Assembly (NCBI GenBank): GCA_963989385.1
Contig: OZ022499.1
Span: forward strand, 33,038,993 to 33,102,992
Length of the DNA stretch: 64,000 nucleotides
Direction of reading: 5' to 3'
DNA from: Ctena decussata
Lineage: Eukaryota; Mollusca; Bivalvia; Lucinida; Lucinidae
In this document: positions 1 to 10,458 of the stretch, piece after piece
How positions within the stretch are numbered: the first letter of the stretch is position 1
How the letters are laid out: each line of letters opens with the position of its first letter
Program-made: the position numbers and the translations under genes
Notes under the pieces: model-generated
What the model was told of the DNA's origin: nothing
Seen by the model: only the letters and a program-made list of their open reading frames with translations
Database searches by the model: none

Positions 1-1012
1 CTGTTATCTTGTTATATTCTGGACTCATATTACATTTAGATTATAGAATATTCAGAACGTAATTTTCTTAACTTATCAAATTTTTCTTTCGATTTTTTCT
101 TACTAAACAAAATGCAAAAAAAATTTATTTTCCCCTTCAAATTATCCCAATTTTCTAAATTAATGTCCAGATTTTTTAGTTTGATGAGAATAAAATTTAG
201 TAAATCCTTCAATGAAATCTTTATCATCCAAAAGAGAATCGTTAAATTTCCAATAATTTGGACCAAATTCAGGTGTATTGAATTTTTTAAACTGAAATGC
301 GAAAATATCATGATCACTGAAAGAAACAGGGTAAAAATTAAAAATCACATCTTTTGAAATTAAAGAATCTGATACATAAAAACGATCTAATCTAGTATGA
401 ATATCTTTTGAAGTAGGAGAGTGCCATGTAGTTGCAAACCTGTATGGATTTAAATGTCTAAAAATATCTACTAAATTATAATTTTTACATAAATTTGTCA
501 ATTCTTTGGAACCAGTGTGACCAAAAAGTGGATTAGCACATTTTCCTATTTTATCATATATTGTGTTTAAAATACAGTTAAAATCACCCCCCAAAATTAA
601 ATTTCTACTAGTAACTAAATATTTAGAAAAACTGTTGAAAAAAAAATCCTATCTTTTTCAATGTTAGGAGCATATATATTAACTAATCTGAAAGGTATAG
701 ATTCAATTACTAAATCAACTAATAGAAAACGTCCATCCATATCAGTATCAAATTTTTCAATTTTTATATTAAAATTTGGAAAAAATAATATAGCAACACC
801 AGAAGATCGATTGGTTCCAAAACTCCAAAAGGCTTCACAATTAAATTATTTTTAAGACTATTTCCTAAAGATATGTTATCAACATGAGTTTCTTGAAGAA
901 AAATAATGTCAAACTTATAGGTATTTAAAATTTGTAAGAGTTGAAATTGATTAGAAGAGGCTTTCATGCCGTTAATATTTAAAGTTGCTATGTTTACTCT
1001 TTGTTCAGACAT
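1..1012 (-). pseudogene. Non-LTR retrotransposon ORF2, endonuclease portion, frameshifted and cut by window edge
   Basis: This is the N-terminal part of an ORF2 protein with an APE-type (apurinic) endonuclease, which nicks target DNA to prime reverse transcription. The ATG at 1012 opens a frame with the motifs LNINGM and QETH. The reading then continues in another frame with SFGTNRSSGVAI and NIYAPN (about 840-650), and in a third with GGDFNC, TTWHSP, RLDRFYVS and SDHD (about 594-300). These are the catalytic blocks of the fold in the right order. The frame breaks lie near 840, in a run of nine T (minus strand) near 640, and near 180-200. A stop at 36 follows the linker that normally precedes reverse transcriptase, so this copy is dead unless the homopolymer breaks are assembly errors. 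The reverse transcriptase would lie left of the window. The motif style suggests the L1/Tx1 group; I cannot prove the clade. Confidence 0.85.
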
Positions 1013-1304
1013 ATTTATTAGGACAGATTATCTTTGAATTCGAACTTAAGGACTTTCAAATAGATGTATGCAACATATTTGAATTAAATTGAACAGGGAA
1101 TAAATATATTTCAAAACACAAGACTATATACCAAATAAAAAATAATAATATGAAAATTAATATTAACAGGGTAAAACCCTTAAAGCTCGCAGTCCATAGG
1201 CGGTCCACCGATTGCGTACTCGTGTTAGGAATCATTTGGCTTGAATCAAAGTCCGTGAACAGTCCGAATTGTTTCAGTAATAGCATACGGAAAAAAGAAG
1301 AGAA
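1013..1304 (-). other. ORF1-ORF2 intergenic stretch of the LINE
   Basis: This is the non-coding gap between the ORF1 stop and the first ATG of ORF2. I see no conserved protein motif in any frame and no second promoter. ORF2 could start earlier at a non-ATG codon or by reinitiation. Confidence 0.4.
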
Positions 1305-2228
1305 CTAAGTATGCTTTTTTACCTTTTCCCCCCCTCCCCGCCCAATGGTGTGATATTCTTCCTCTCTTTGATCGTCAATCATCAAATTATCACCATATTC
1401 ATCATCGTCATCATCATCGTCACCAGTAACTTCCAGACTCCTCTTAGGCTTATTTGGGGGAAATGGAGATCCTGTACTATTGGTAGAACTGCTTCCCTGT
1501 GTTTCCTCGCCTGTAAATCTTTCTGCCTGTTGACTCTTATCACTGACGACGCTTTGCTCACCACTTTGCTGACCACCACTTGCCACTTGCGCATAAGATC
1601 GAGGGCTTTTCGATTGTTGACTTTCCACCTGAGGCCTAACAGGATTGCAGTCTTTCCTTAAATGGCCTATGGTCCTGCATTTAAGACATAAAGGGGGCCG
1701 ACCCGGCATAGTAATAAGTGCAGTATATCCTCCATTAAAAGAAATTACATATGGCAAAGACCGTTTTCGTACTTCGTCTGTTTCAATCATGATTCTACGT
1801 ACTCCTGTCTGCTTAGTGTCATTTGGGGAAAATACTACCGCTTCACGGATCACAGATGTTACCTTTCCATATTTTGAAAAATAATCTTCCAAGAAGGTGT
1901 CTTTAATATAGTTAGGAAGCCAGTGCACTCTGAATTCTACTAACTGCTTTGAAATGCTAATAATGTCATAAACCCTGTCTCTGATCCTCAAACTGCCTAC
2001 AGAATTTACAATCTCCACAGCAGTCTCATCCTTAACACAAAAGTTAAAGGTATAAGAGTCAACCTTACACATATCTATGATTTCCTCAGGCATTATAATT
2101 TGGCACAAATTGTCAAATACATCTTTCATATTCACACCAAAGGCTGTGATTTTGATCGTACGTTCGTACATCAGATGATCGAAATACCTCAACGGTATCT
2201 CGCCGCCAGACACAAAATACCCTGCCAT
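1305..2228 (-). CDS. Non-LTR retrotransposon ORF1, nucleic-acid-binding protein with CCHC zinc knuckle
   Basis: This is a 307-codon open frame from the ATG at 2228; the frame is open further upstream but only from a TTG. Near residue 180 it has a single CCHC knuckle of the form CLKCRTIGHLRKDC. Before it lies a mixed alpha/beta region that includes FRVHWLPNYIKDTFLEDYFSKYG-type text, resembling the RRM-like domain of Tx1/L1-group ORF1 proteins. The C-terminal tail is Gln/Ser-rich, then has an acidic run of Asp residues and a basic end. ORF1 proteins coat the element RNA and act as chaperones during target-primed reverse transcription. The frame is intact, unlike the downstream ORF2, which begins 292 bases further along the same strand. 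A related gag-like role is possible, but the neighbouring APE endonuclease makes a LINE assignment firm. Confidence 0.85.
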   Translation of the reverse strand: MAGYFVSGGEIPLRYFDHLMYERTIKITAFGVNMKDVFDNLCQIIMPEEIIDMCKVDSYTFNFCVKDETAVEIVNSVGSLRIRDRVYDIISISKQLVEFRVHWLPNYIKDTFLEDYFSKYGKVTSVIREAVVFSPNDTKQTGVRRIMIETDEVRKRSLPYVISFNGGYTALITMPGRPPLCLKCRTIGHLRKDCNPVRPQVESQQSKSPRSYAQVASGGQQSGEQSVVSDKSQQAERFTGEETQGSSSTNSTGSPFPPNKPKRSLEVTGDDDDDDDEYGDNLMIDDQREEEYHTIGRGGGEKVKKHT

Positions 2229-2367
2229 AACGGACAGGTATAAATTCCAACAAAGGAATGGACACAATAAATCCAAGAAAGAAATATAACACTATATATC
2301 CAAGATAGAATAAACTGAATTTTTATCAAAAATGATGAGAAATACACATACGATTCACTAAATAAGA

Positions 2368-2402
2368 ACACTTTGATCTTAGCCAAAAGGCCGAGAAGCG
2401 AT
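2368..2402 (-). pseudogene. U2 snRNA 5' fragment (unit 1), truncated at the LINE junction
   Basis: The first 35 nt match the U2 consensus exactly and the promoter block upstream (2403-2460) is present. After nt 35 the consensus is lost. Nine further bases, equal to U2 nt 42-50, appear immediately next to it, as if nt 36-44 or so had been deleted through a short ACA repeat. The break therefore lies at nt 35 or nt 50, in or just after the GUAGUA branch-point-recognition sequence. The promoter could still transcribe into the LINE. Confidence 0.85.
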
Positions 2403-4113
2403 ACCCTCAAATTTTCTCCACAGAGTTTTACATTCATTCCATTTCAAAATAATATGGTGCAAACACGTGTAGAAACTGGCATGATTAGTGTCTTCTCTGT
2501 GCTGTTCACCTCGCCTCAGAAGCCAGGCTGCGAAAATCCAACAACTAATTTTCCACGCATCCTATTTTCCATTTTGAAAACCAGCTTACTGATAAAAGTC
2601 TTGTCTGACTGTGCTATTAGCAGACCATACACTAATTACGGACAGAACAAACGTTGTTAGTACGTTTTTCCATGTCTATATTTAACAATATGTAATGGCT
2701 GGTCTAAGCGAGACGGTTACTTTTGCTCTACTCAAGCGGAAATCATAGTCCATTAAAAGAGAGAAAGAACAGAGTAAGTAGTGAGGCGCTTTACGGTCCA
2801 TGAGTTAACATAATGGTCATCTAGAGCCGTAACTCCCGAATTTCTCATTTACTGCCTATGCATCCATTATGCACAATGAGTGTGACTGGACAGGATGGGA
2901 TTCACATTAAACTCTTTGTAAAAGTATTTCAGTCACTACGGAGCAAGCGCAAACCTTTCATTAATCAGGAGCTCTACGGTACATAAATGCGATTTTGGTC
3001 ATTTAGAGCAGTTAAGAATGAATCCATTGGAAGTCAGTGTTCAGGCAACAGTATACTGTTATTAACCTAACTAACTACTGGGACAGGAGTGATCTGCAAT
3101 CAGTGTAGACTATGGTCGGAGGAAGAAGTCTGATCTGGGTCTCTCTGCACTGTTCGTCATCCTACCCGTATTCATTACACTGCATCGCAAGATTGTAAAA
3201 ATCAACTACCGTATTTCTTCTGATAAACGCACGGGGCGTTGCAATAGTCACACATTCTGTGAATGGCATTCTTGAGCTTAACATTCGGAAATAAATGAAA
3301 AGACCGGTGCTGGTCTAAAGCCAGCCTTCGTTTGCTCACTGTAAAAAAGTGGATGGGACGTTTATTAGTGAGGGGTCGTTTTTAAGAAGTACGGTTGTTC
3401 GAAATTAAGGATAGTAATGGTTCCAGAAGTTATCGCTAATAACGACATGCGTGGACAAGTTATCCACTTGATTGGAAACTGAATAGTTGGTGCCCTTTTG
3501 AAAAGCATTTTAGTCATAACGAGCCAGTGAAAAGTTGACCCTCCCCCACCCACCCCAGAAGTCTGTTCTGGGTCTCTCTGCACTGTATGTCATCCTACCC
3601 GTATTCATTACACTGCATCGCAAGATTGTAAAAATCAACTACCGTATTTCTTCTGATAAACGCACGGGGCGTTGCAATAGTCACACATTCTGTGAATGGC
3701 ATTCTTGAGCTTAACATTCGGAAATAAATGAAAAGGCCGGTGGTGGTCTAAAGCCAGCCTTCGTTTGCTCACTGTAAAAAAGTGGATGGGACGTTTATTA
3801 GGCAGGGGTCGTTTTTAAGAAGAAGTACGGTTGTTCGAAATTAAGGATAGTAATGGTTCCAGTAGTTATCGCTAATAACGACATGCGTCGACAAGTTATC
3901 CACTTGGTTGGAAACTGAATAGTTGGTGCCCTTTTGAAAAGCATTTTAGTCATAACGAGCCAGTGAAAAAATGAACCTCCCCCCTCTCCCACACACACAG
4001 CAGTTGAGCGACGTAAAGTAAGCCAAAAAGGAATTTTTCACTCTTGCTTTTGAACTAGTTTGCTTTGGGGAAGAGGGAGTTTCTTCTACTTTTGTTTATG
4101 TTTCCCCCGGAGG
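2403..4113. repeat. Spacer of unit 1 with a 433-bp internal tandem duplication
   Basis: This is array spacer, longer than usual (next U2 5' end is 1,902 bp away). The segment beginning 'agaagtctg' at 3124 starts again at 3557, so 3124-3556 and 3557-3989 are direct copies. The first copy ends in the C-rich tract (3540-3556), which points to misaligned exchange through that tract. No gene seen. Confidence 0.8.
4082..4099 (-). terminator. snRNA 3' box of unit 2
   Basis: The minus strand reads ATAAACAAAAGTAGAAGA, beginning about 15 nt after the U2 3' end. AAAAGTAGA fits the AAA-R-NN-AGA core of the metazoan snRNA 3'-end formation signal recognised by Integrator. The same block follows every U2 copy. 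Confidence 0.75.
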
Positions 4114-4304
4114 GGAGTGGGCCGATCCCGGAAGTACTGCAATACCGGGCCAACCCGTGGCGAGAGCGGAGCAAGCCCCTGACATCTCACCTGTGTTCAA
4201 AAATCAGTTTAATATCGAAGTCCCCCAATGGGGGACGTATCAGATATTAAGCTGATAAGAACAGATACTACACTTTGATCTTAGCCAAAAGGCCGAGAAG
4301 CGAT
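4114..4304 (-). ncRNA. RNU2: U2 spliceosomal snRNA (unit 2, reference copy)
   Basis: U2 snRNA pairs with the intron branch point and with U6 in the spliceosome; it acts in the nucleus as part of the U2 snRNP. The minus strand begins AUCGCUUCUCGGCCUUUUGG, the near-universal U2 5' end. It then has the U6-pairing segment (nt 20-28), GUAGUA at nt 34-39, the GC-rich stem-loop IIb of five C paired with five G (about nt 70-86), an Sm site AUUUUUG near nt 101-107, stem-loop III with the CUUG-type loop, and stem-loop IV with loop UAUUGCAGUA, the U2A'/U2B'' site. Length is about 191 nt; the exact 3' end is not visible from sequence and could be 188-192. A PSE lies upstream and a 3' box downstream, so this copy looks functional. 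It matches the consensus used for all other entries. Confidence 0.97.
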
Positions 4305-4341
4305 ACCCTCAAATTTTCTCCACAGAGTTTTACATGCATTC

Positions 4342-4362
4342 CATTTCAAAATAATATGGTGC
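4342..4362 (-). promoter_or_regulatory. PSE-like snRNA promoter element of unit 2
   Basis: The minus strand reads CACCATATTATTTTGAAATG, at about -38 to -58 from the U2 start. It resembles the vertebrate PSE pattern (CACC, then AAAnTG), which is bound by SNAPc to set initiation by RNA polymerase II. The same block sits at the same offset, 38 to 58 bases right of each U2 5' end, in nearly every unit; unit 21 is the exception. No TATA box follows it, as expected for a Pol II snRNA gene. Confidence 0.7.
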
Positions 4363-5576
4363 AAACACGTGTAGAAACTGGCATGATTAGTGTCTTCTCT
4401 GTGCTGTTCACCTCGCCTCAGAAGCCAGGCTGCGAAAATCCAACAACTAATTTTCCACGCATCCTATTTTCCATTTTGAAAACCAGCTTACTGATAAAAG
4501 TCTTGTCTGACTGTGCTATTAGCAGACCATACACTAATTACGGACAGAACAAACGTTGTTAGTACGTTTTTCCATGTCTATATTTAACAATATGTAATGG
4601 CTGGTCTAAGCGAGACGGTTACTTTTGCTCTACTCAAGCGGAAATCATAGTCCAGTAAAAGAGAGAAAGAACAGAGTAAGTAGTGAGGCGCTTTACGGTC
4701 CATGAGTTAAGACAATGGTCATCTAGAGCCGTAACTCCCGAATTTCTCATTTACTGCCTATGCATCCATTATGCACAATGAATGTGACTGGACAGGATGG
4801 GATTTCACATTAAACTCTTTGTAAAAGTATTTCAGTCACTACGGAGCAAGCGCAAACCTTTCATTAATCAGGAGCTCTACGGTACATAAATGCGATGTTG
4901 GTCATTTAGAGCAGTTAAAAATGAATCCATTGGAAGTCAGTGTTCAGGCAACAGTATACAGTTATTAACCTAACTAACTACTGGGACAGGAGTGATCTGC
5001 AATCAGTGTAGACTATGGTCGGAGGAAGAAGTCTGATCTGGGTCTCTCTGCGCTGTTCGTCATCCTACCCGCATCGCAAGATTGTAAAAATCAACTACCG
5101 TATTTCTTCTGATAAACGCACGGGGCGTTGCAATAGTCACACATTCTGTGAATGGCATTCTTGAGCTTAACATTCGGAAATAAATGAAAAGACCGGTGGT
5201 GGTCTAAAGCCAGCCTTCGTTTGCTCACTGTAAAAAAGTGGATGGGACGTTTATTAGGGAGGGGTCGTTTTTAAGAAGAAGTACGGTTGTTCGAAATTAA
5301 GGATAGTAATGGTTCCAGTAGTTATCGCTAATAACGACATGCGTGGACAAGTTATCCACTTGATTGGAAACTGAATAGTTGGTGCCCTTTTGAAAAGCAT
5401 TTTAGTCATAACGAGCCAGTGAAAAGTTGACCGTCCCCCCCCCCCCCGATCCCACACACACAGCAGTTGAGCGACGTAAAGTAAGCCAAAAAGGAATTTT
5501 TCACTCTTGCTTTTGAACTAGTTTGCTTTGGGGAAGAGGGAGTTTCTTCTACTTTTGTTTATGTTTCCCCCGGAGG

Positions 5577-5767
5577 GGAGTGGGCCGATCCCGGAAGTAC
5601 TGCAATACCGGGCCAACCCGTGGCGAGAGCGGAGCAAGCCCCTGACATCTCACCTGTGTTCAAAAATCAGTTTAATATCGAAGTCCCCCAATGGGGGACG
5701 TATCAGATATTAAGCTGATAAGAACAGATACTACACTTTGATCTTAGCCAAAAGGCCGAGAAGCGAT
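5577..5767 (-). ncRNA. RNU2: U2 snRNA (unit 3)
   Basis: Identical to the reference copy by eye. The downstream C tract ends in a GATCCC variant that unit 8 shares. Its upstream spacer carries the 248-bp insertion at 6060-6307. Confidence 0.96.
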
Positions 5768-6059
5768 ACCCTCAAATTTTCTCCACAGAGTTTTACATGC
5801 ATTCCATTTCAAAATAATATGGTGCAAACACGTGTAGAAACTGGCATGATTAGTGTCTTCTCTGTGCTGTTCACCTCGCCTCAGAAGCCAGGCTGCGAAA
5901 ATCCAACAACTAATTTTCCACGCGTCCTATTTTCCATTTTGAAAACCAGCTTACTGATAAAAGTCTTGTCTGACTGTGCTATTAGCAGACCATACACTAA
6001 TTACGGACAGAACAAACGTTGTTAGTACGTTTTTCCATGTCTATATTTAACAATATGTA

Positions 6060-6307
6060 TTGGTTGGTTGGTTGGTTGTTTTGGGTTTAACGGCCCTTTG
6101 AGACAGTATTTCAGTCTATATCGGGCCGTCTCCCAAAGAGAGGGAGAAAGAAGAGAGAAATGATAGATGAGAGAAAAAATGTCCATACAACCCCCAACTG
6201 CACCTACTGCAACCACAGTAGGCCCTTGCCCTACTATCATCCAAATCAGCATGACGCCCAGGTACTGGAAGTTATACCCAGCACCACTGCACCACCCAAC
6301 CACCCCT
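6060..6307 (-). mobile_element. SINE-like insertion with (AACC)n tail, copy 1
   Basis: A 248-bp insertion lies between perfect 14-bp target duplications (TTTAACAATATGTA at 6046-6059 and 6308-6321). Read on the minus strand it ends GGGCCGTTAAACCCAAAAC followed by AACC repeats, a common 3' tail of metazoan SINEs and their partner LINEs. I cannot make out tRNA promoter boxes at its 5' end, so it may be 5'-truncated or of another type. No protein function is implied by the 97-codon open frame crossing it. Confidence 0.85.
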
Positions 6308-7312
6308 TTTAACAATATGTAATGGCTGGTCTAAGCTAGACGGTTACTTTTGCTCTACTCAAGCGGAAATCATAGTCCAGTAAAAGAGAGAAAGAACAGA
6401 GTAAGTAGTGAGGCGCTTTACGGTCCATGAGTTAAGACAATGGTCATCTAGAGCCGTAACTCCCGAATTTCTCATTTACTGCCTATGCATCCATTATGCA
6501 CAATGAATGTGACTGGACAGGATGGGATTTCACATTATACTCTTTGTAAAAGTATTTCAGTCACTACGGAGCAAGCGCAAACCTTTCATTAATCAGGAGC
6601 TCTACGGTACATAAATGCGATGTTGGTCATTTAGAGCAGTTAAGAATGAATCCATTGGAAGTCAGTGTTCAGGCAACAGTATACCGTTATTAACCTAACT
6701 AACTACTGGGACAGGAGTGATCTGCAATCAGTGTAGACTATGGTCGGAGGAAGAAGTCTGATCTGGGTCTCTCTGCGCTGTTCGTCATCCTACCCGTATT
6801 CATTACACTGCATCGCAAGATTGTAAAAATCAACTACCGTATTTCTTCTGATAAACGCACGGGGCGTTGCAATAGTCACACATTCTGTGAATGGCATTCT
6901 TGAGCTTAACATTCGGAAATAAATGAAAAGACCGGTGGTGGTCTAAAGCCAGCCTTCGTTTGCTCACTGTAAAAAAGTGGATGGGACGTTTATTAGGGAG
7001 GGGTCGTTTTTAAGAAGAAGTACGGTTGTTCGAAATTAAGGATAGTAATGGTTCCAGTAGTTATCGCTAATAACGACATGCGTGGACAAGTTATCCACTT
7101 GATTGGAAACTGAATAGTTGGTGCCCTTTTGAAAAGCATTTTAGTCATAACGAGCCAGTGAAAAGTTGACCGTCCCCCCCCCCTCTCCCACACACACAGC
7201 ATTTGAGCGACGTAAAGTAAGCCAAAAAGGAATTTTTCACTCTTGCTTTTGAACTAGTTTGCTTTGGGGAAGAGGGAGTTTCTTCTACTTTTGTTTATGT
7301 TTCCCCCGGAGG

Positions 7313-7503
7313 GGAGTGGGCCGATCCCGGAAGTACTGCAATACCGGGCCAACCCGTGGCGAGAGCGGAGCAAGCCCCTGACATCTCACCTGTGTTCAAA
7401 AATCAGTTTAATATCGAAGTCCCCCAATGGGGGACGTATCAGATATTAAGCTGATAAGAACAGATACTACACTTTGATCTTAGCCAAAAGGCCGAGAAGC
7501 GAT
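7313..7503 (-). ncRNA. RNU2: U2 snRNA (unit 4)
   Basis: Consensus gene body. A single C-to-T change lies just upstream of the start (plus-strand 'accttc' at 7504-7509), between the PSE and +1. Confidence 0.96.
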
Positions 7504-8790
7504 ACCTTCAAATTTTCTCCACAGAGTTTTACATGCATTCCATTTCAAAATAATATGGTGCAAACACGTGTAGAAACTGGCATGATTAGTGTCTTCTCTG
7601 TGCTGTTCACCTCGCCTCAGAAGCCAGGCTGCGAAAATCCAACAACTAATTTTCCACGCATCCTATTTTCCATTTTGAAAACCAGCTTACTGATAAAAGT
7701 CTTGTCTGACTGTGCTATTAGCAGACCATACACTAATTACGGACAGAACAAACGTTGTTAGTACGTTTTTCCATGTCTATATTTAACAATATGTAATGGC
7801 TGGTCTAAGCGAGACGGTTACTTTTGCTCTACTCAAGCGGAAATCATAGTCCAGTAAAAGAGAGAAAGAACAGAGTAAGTAGTGAGGCGCTTTACGGTCC
7901 ATGAGTTAAGACAATGGTCATCTAGAGCCGTAACTCCCGAATTTCTCATTTACTGCCTATGCATCCATTATGCACAATGAATGTGACTGGACAGGATGGG
8001 ATTTCACATTAAACTCTTTGTAAAAGTATTTCAGTCACTACGGAGCAAGCGCAAACCTTTCATTAATCAGGAGCTCTACGGTACATAAATGCGATGTTGG
8101 TCATTTAGAGCAGTTAAAAATGAATCCATTTGAAGTCAGTGTTCAGGCAACAGTATACAGTTATTAACCTAACTAACTACTGGGACAGGAGTGATCTGCA
8201 ATCAGTGTAGACTATGGTCGGAGGAAGAAGTCTGATCTGGGTCTCTCTGCGCTGTTCGTCATCCTACCCGTATTCATTACACTGCATCGCAAGATTGTAA
8301 AAATCAACTACCGTATTTCTTCTGATAAACGCACGGGGCGTTGCAATAGTCACACATTCTGTGAATGGCATTCTTGAGCTTAACATTCGGAAATAAATGA
8401 AAAGACCGGTGGTGGTCTAAAGCCAGCCTTCGTTTGCTCACTGTAAAAAAGTGGATGGGACGTTTATTAGGGAGGGGTCGTTTTTAAGAAGAAGTACGGT
8501 TGTTCGAAATTAAGGATAGTAATGGTTCCAGTAGTTATCGCTAATAACGACATGCGTGGACAAGTTATCCACTTGATTGGAAACTGAATAGTTGGTGCCC
8601 TTTTGAAAAGCATTTTAGTCATAACGAGCCAGTGAAAAGTTGACCGTCCCCCCCCCCCCCCTCTCCCACACACACAGCAGTTGAGCGACGTAAAATAAGC
8701 CAAAATGGAATTTTTCACTCTTGCTTTTGAACTAGTTTGCTTTGGGGAAGAGGGAGTTTCTTCTACTTTTGTTTATGTTTCCCCCGGAGG

Positions 8791-8981
8791 GGAGTGGGCC
8801 GATCCCGGAAGTACTGCAATACCGGGCCAACCCGTGGCGAGAGCGGAGCAAGCCCCTGACATCTCACCTGTGTTCAAAAATCAGTTTAATATCGAAGTCC
8901 CCCAATGGGGGACGTATCAGATATTAAGCTGATAAGAACAGATACTACACTTAGATCTTAGCCAAAAGGCCGAGAAGCGAT
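8791..8981 (-). ncRNA. RNU2: U2 snRNA variant A29U (unit 5)
   Basis: One change, A29U, lies between the U6-pairing region and GUAGUA (plus-strand base 8953). Otherwise consensus, with intact PSE and 3' box. Shares A29U with units 7, 10 and 16. Confidence 0.95.
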
Positions 8982-10267
8982 ACCCTCAAATTTTCTCCAC
9001 AGAGTTTTACATGCATTCCATTTCAAAATAATATGGTGCAAACACGTGTAGAAACTGGCATGATTAGTGTCTTCTCTGTGCTGTTCACCTCGCCTCAGAA
9101 GCCAGGCTGCGAAAATCCAACAACTAATTTTCCACGCATCCTATTTTCCATTTTGAAAACCAGCTTACTGATAAAAGTCTTGTCTGACTGTGCTATTAGC
9201 AGACCATACACTAATTACGGACAGAACAAACGTTGTTAGTACGTTTTTCCATGTCTATATTTAACAATATGTAATGGCTGGTCTAAGCGAGACGGTTACT
9301 TTTGCTCTACTCAAGCGGAAATCATAGTCCAGTAAAAGAGAGAAAGAACAGAGTAAGTAGTGAGGCGCTTTACGGTCCATGAGTTAAGACAATGGTCATC
9401 TAGAGCCGTAACTCCCGAATTTCTCATTTACTGCCTATGCATCCATTATGCACAATGAATGTGACTGGACAGGATGGGATTTCACATTATACTCTTTGTA
9501 AAAGTATTTCAGTCACTACGGAGCAAGCGCAAACCTTTCATTAATCAGGAGCTCTACGGTACATAAATGCGATGTTGGTCATTTAGAGCAGTTAAGAATG
9601 AATCCATTGGAAGTCAGTGTTCAGGCAACAGTATACCGTTATTAACCTAACTAACTACTGGGACAGGAGTGATCTGCAATCAGTGTAGACTATGGTCGGA
9701 GGAAGAAGTCTGATCTGGGTCTCTCTGCGCTGTTCGTCATCCTACCCGTATTCATTACACTGCATCGCAAGATTGTAAAAATCAACTACCGTATTTCTTC
9801 TGATAAACGCACGGGGCGTTGCAATAGTCACACATTCTGTGAATGGCATTCTTGAGCTTAACATTCGGAAATAAATGAAAAGACCGGTGGTGGTCTAAAG
9901 CCAGCCTTCGTTTGCTCACTGTAAAAAAGTGGATGGGACGTTTATTAGGGAGGGGTCGTTTTTAAGAAGAAGTACGGTTGTTCGAAATTAAGGATAGTAA
10001 TGGTTCCAGTAGTTATCGCTAATAACGACATGCGTGGACAAGTTATCCACTTGATTGGAAACTGAATAGTTGGTGCCCTTTTGAAAAGCATTTTAGTCAT
10101 AACGAGCCAGTGAAAAGTTGACCGTCCCCCTCCCCCCCCTCTCCCACACACACAGCAGTTGAGCGACGTAAAGTAAGCCAAAAAGGAATTTTTCACTCTT
10201 GCTTTTGAACTAGTTTGCTTGGGGAAGAGGGAGTTTCTTCTACTTTTGTTTATGTTTCCCCCGGAGG

Positions 10268-10458
10268 GGAGTGGGCCGATCCCGGAAGTACTGCAATACC
10301 GGGCCAACCCGTGGCGAGAGCGGAGCAAGCCCCTGACATCTCACCTGTGTTCAAAAATCAGTTTAATATCGAAGTCCCCCAATGGGGGACGTATCAGATA
10401 TTAAGCTGATAAGAACAGATACTACACTTTGATCTTAGCCAAAAGGCCGAGAAGCGAT
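10268..10458 (-). ncRNA. RNU2: U2 snRNA (unit 6)
   Basis: Consensus gene body. Beyond the 3' box one T is missing from 'tttgctttgggg', a change shared exactly with unit 15. Confidence 0.96.

Larger units (their letters stand above)
1..2367 (-). mobile_element. 5' part of a non-LTR retrotransposon inserted in a U2 snRNA gene (Keno-like candidate)
   Basis: A 139-bp leader (2229-2367), ORF1 and the start of ORF2 lie in one orientation on the minus strand. The element's 5' end joins U2 sequence directly: U2 nt 1-35 occupies 2402-2368 and the element follows in the same sense. Two APE or REL lineages are known to target U2 genes, Keno (Tx1 clade, APE-type) and Utopia (restriction-like endonuclease). 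The APE domain and knuckle ORF1 seen here fit the first. The 3' half and 3' junction are outside the window, so site specificity is inferred from one junction only. Confidence 0.7.

Noticed and set aside
1311..1661. 116-codon plus-strand frame
   Set aside because: Antisense shadow of the LINE ORF1.
4065..4250. 61-codon plus-strand frame repeated in most units
   Set aside because: It is antisense to the U2 gene and 3' box, begins at TTG, and is broken by a stop in the G165A units.
4275..4562. 95-codon plus-strand frame repeated in most units
   Set aside because: It starts at a TTG inside the antisense of U2 and crosses the U2 promoter. Its conservation reflects array homogenisation; units with A29U lose the start codon with no other effect.
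6022..6315. 97-codon minus-strand frame (also at 13763-14056)
   Set aside because: It is the translation of a SINE-like insertion and its duplications, with no protein motif.
9945..10328. 127-codon minus-strand frame (also at 23886-24269)
   Set aside because: It arises only because one T is missing next to the 3' box; it runs through the U2 3' part and the poly-C tract.
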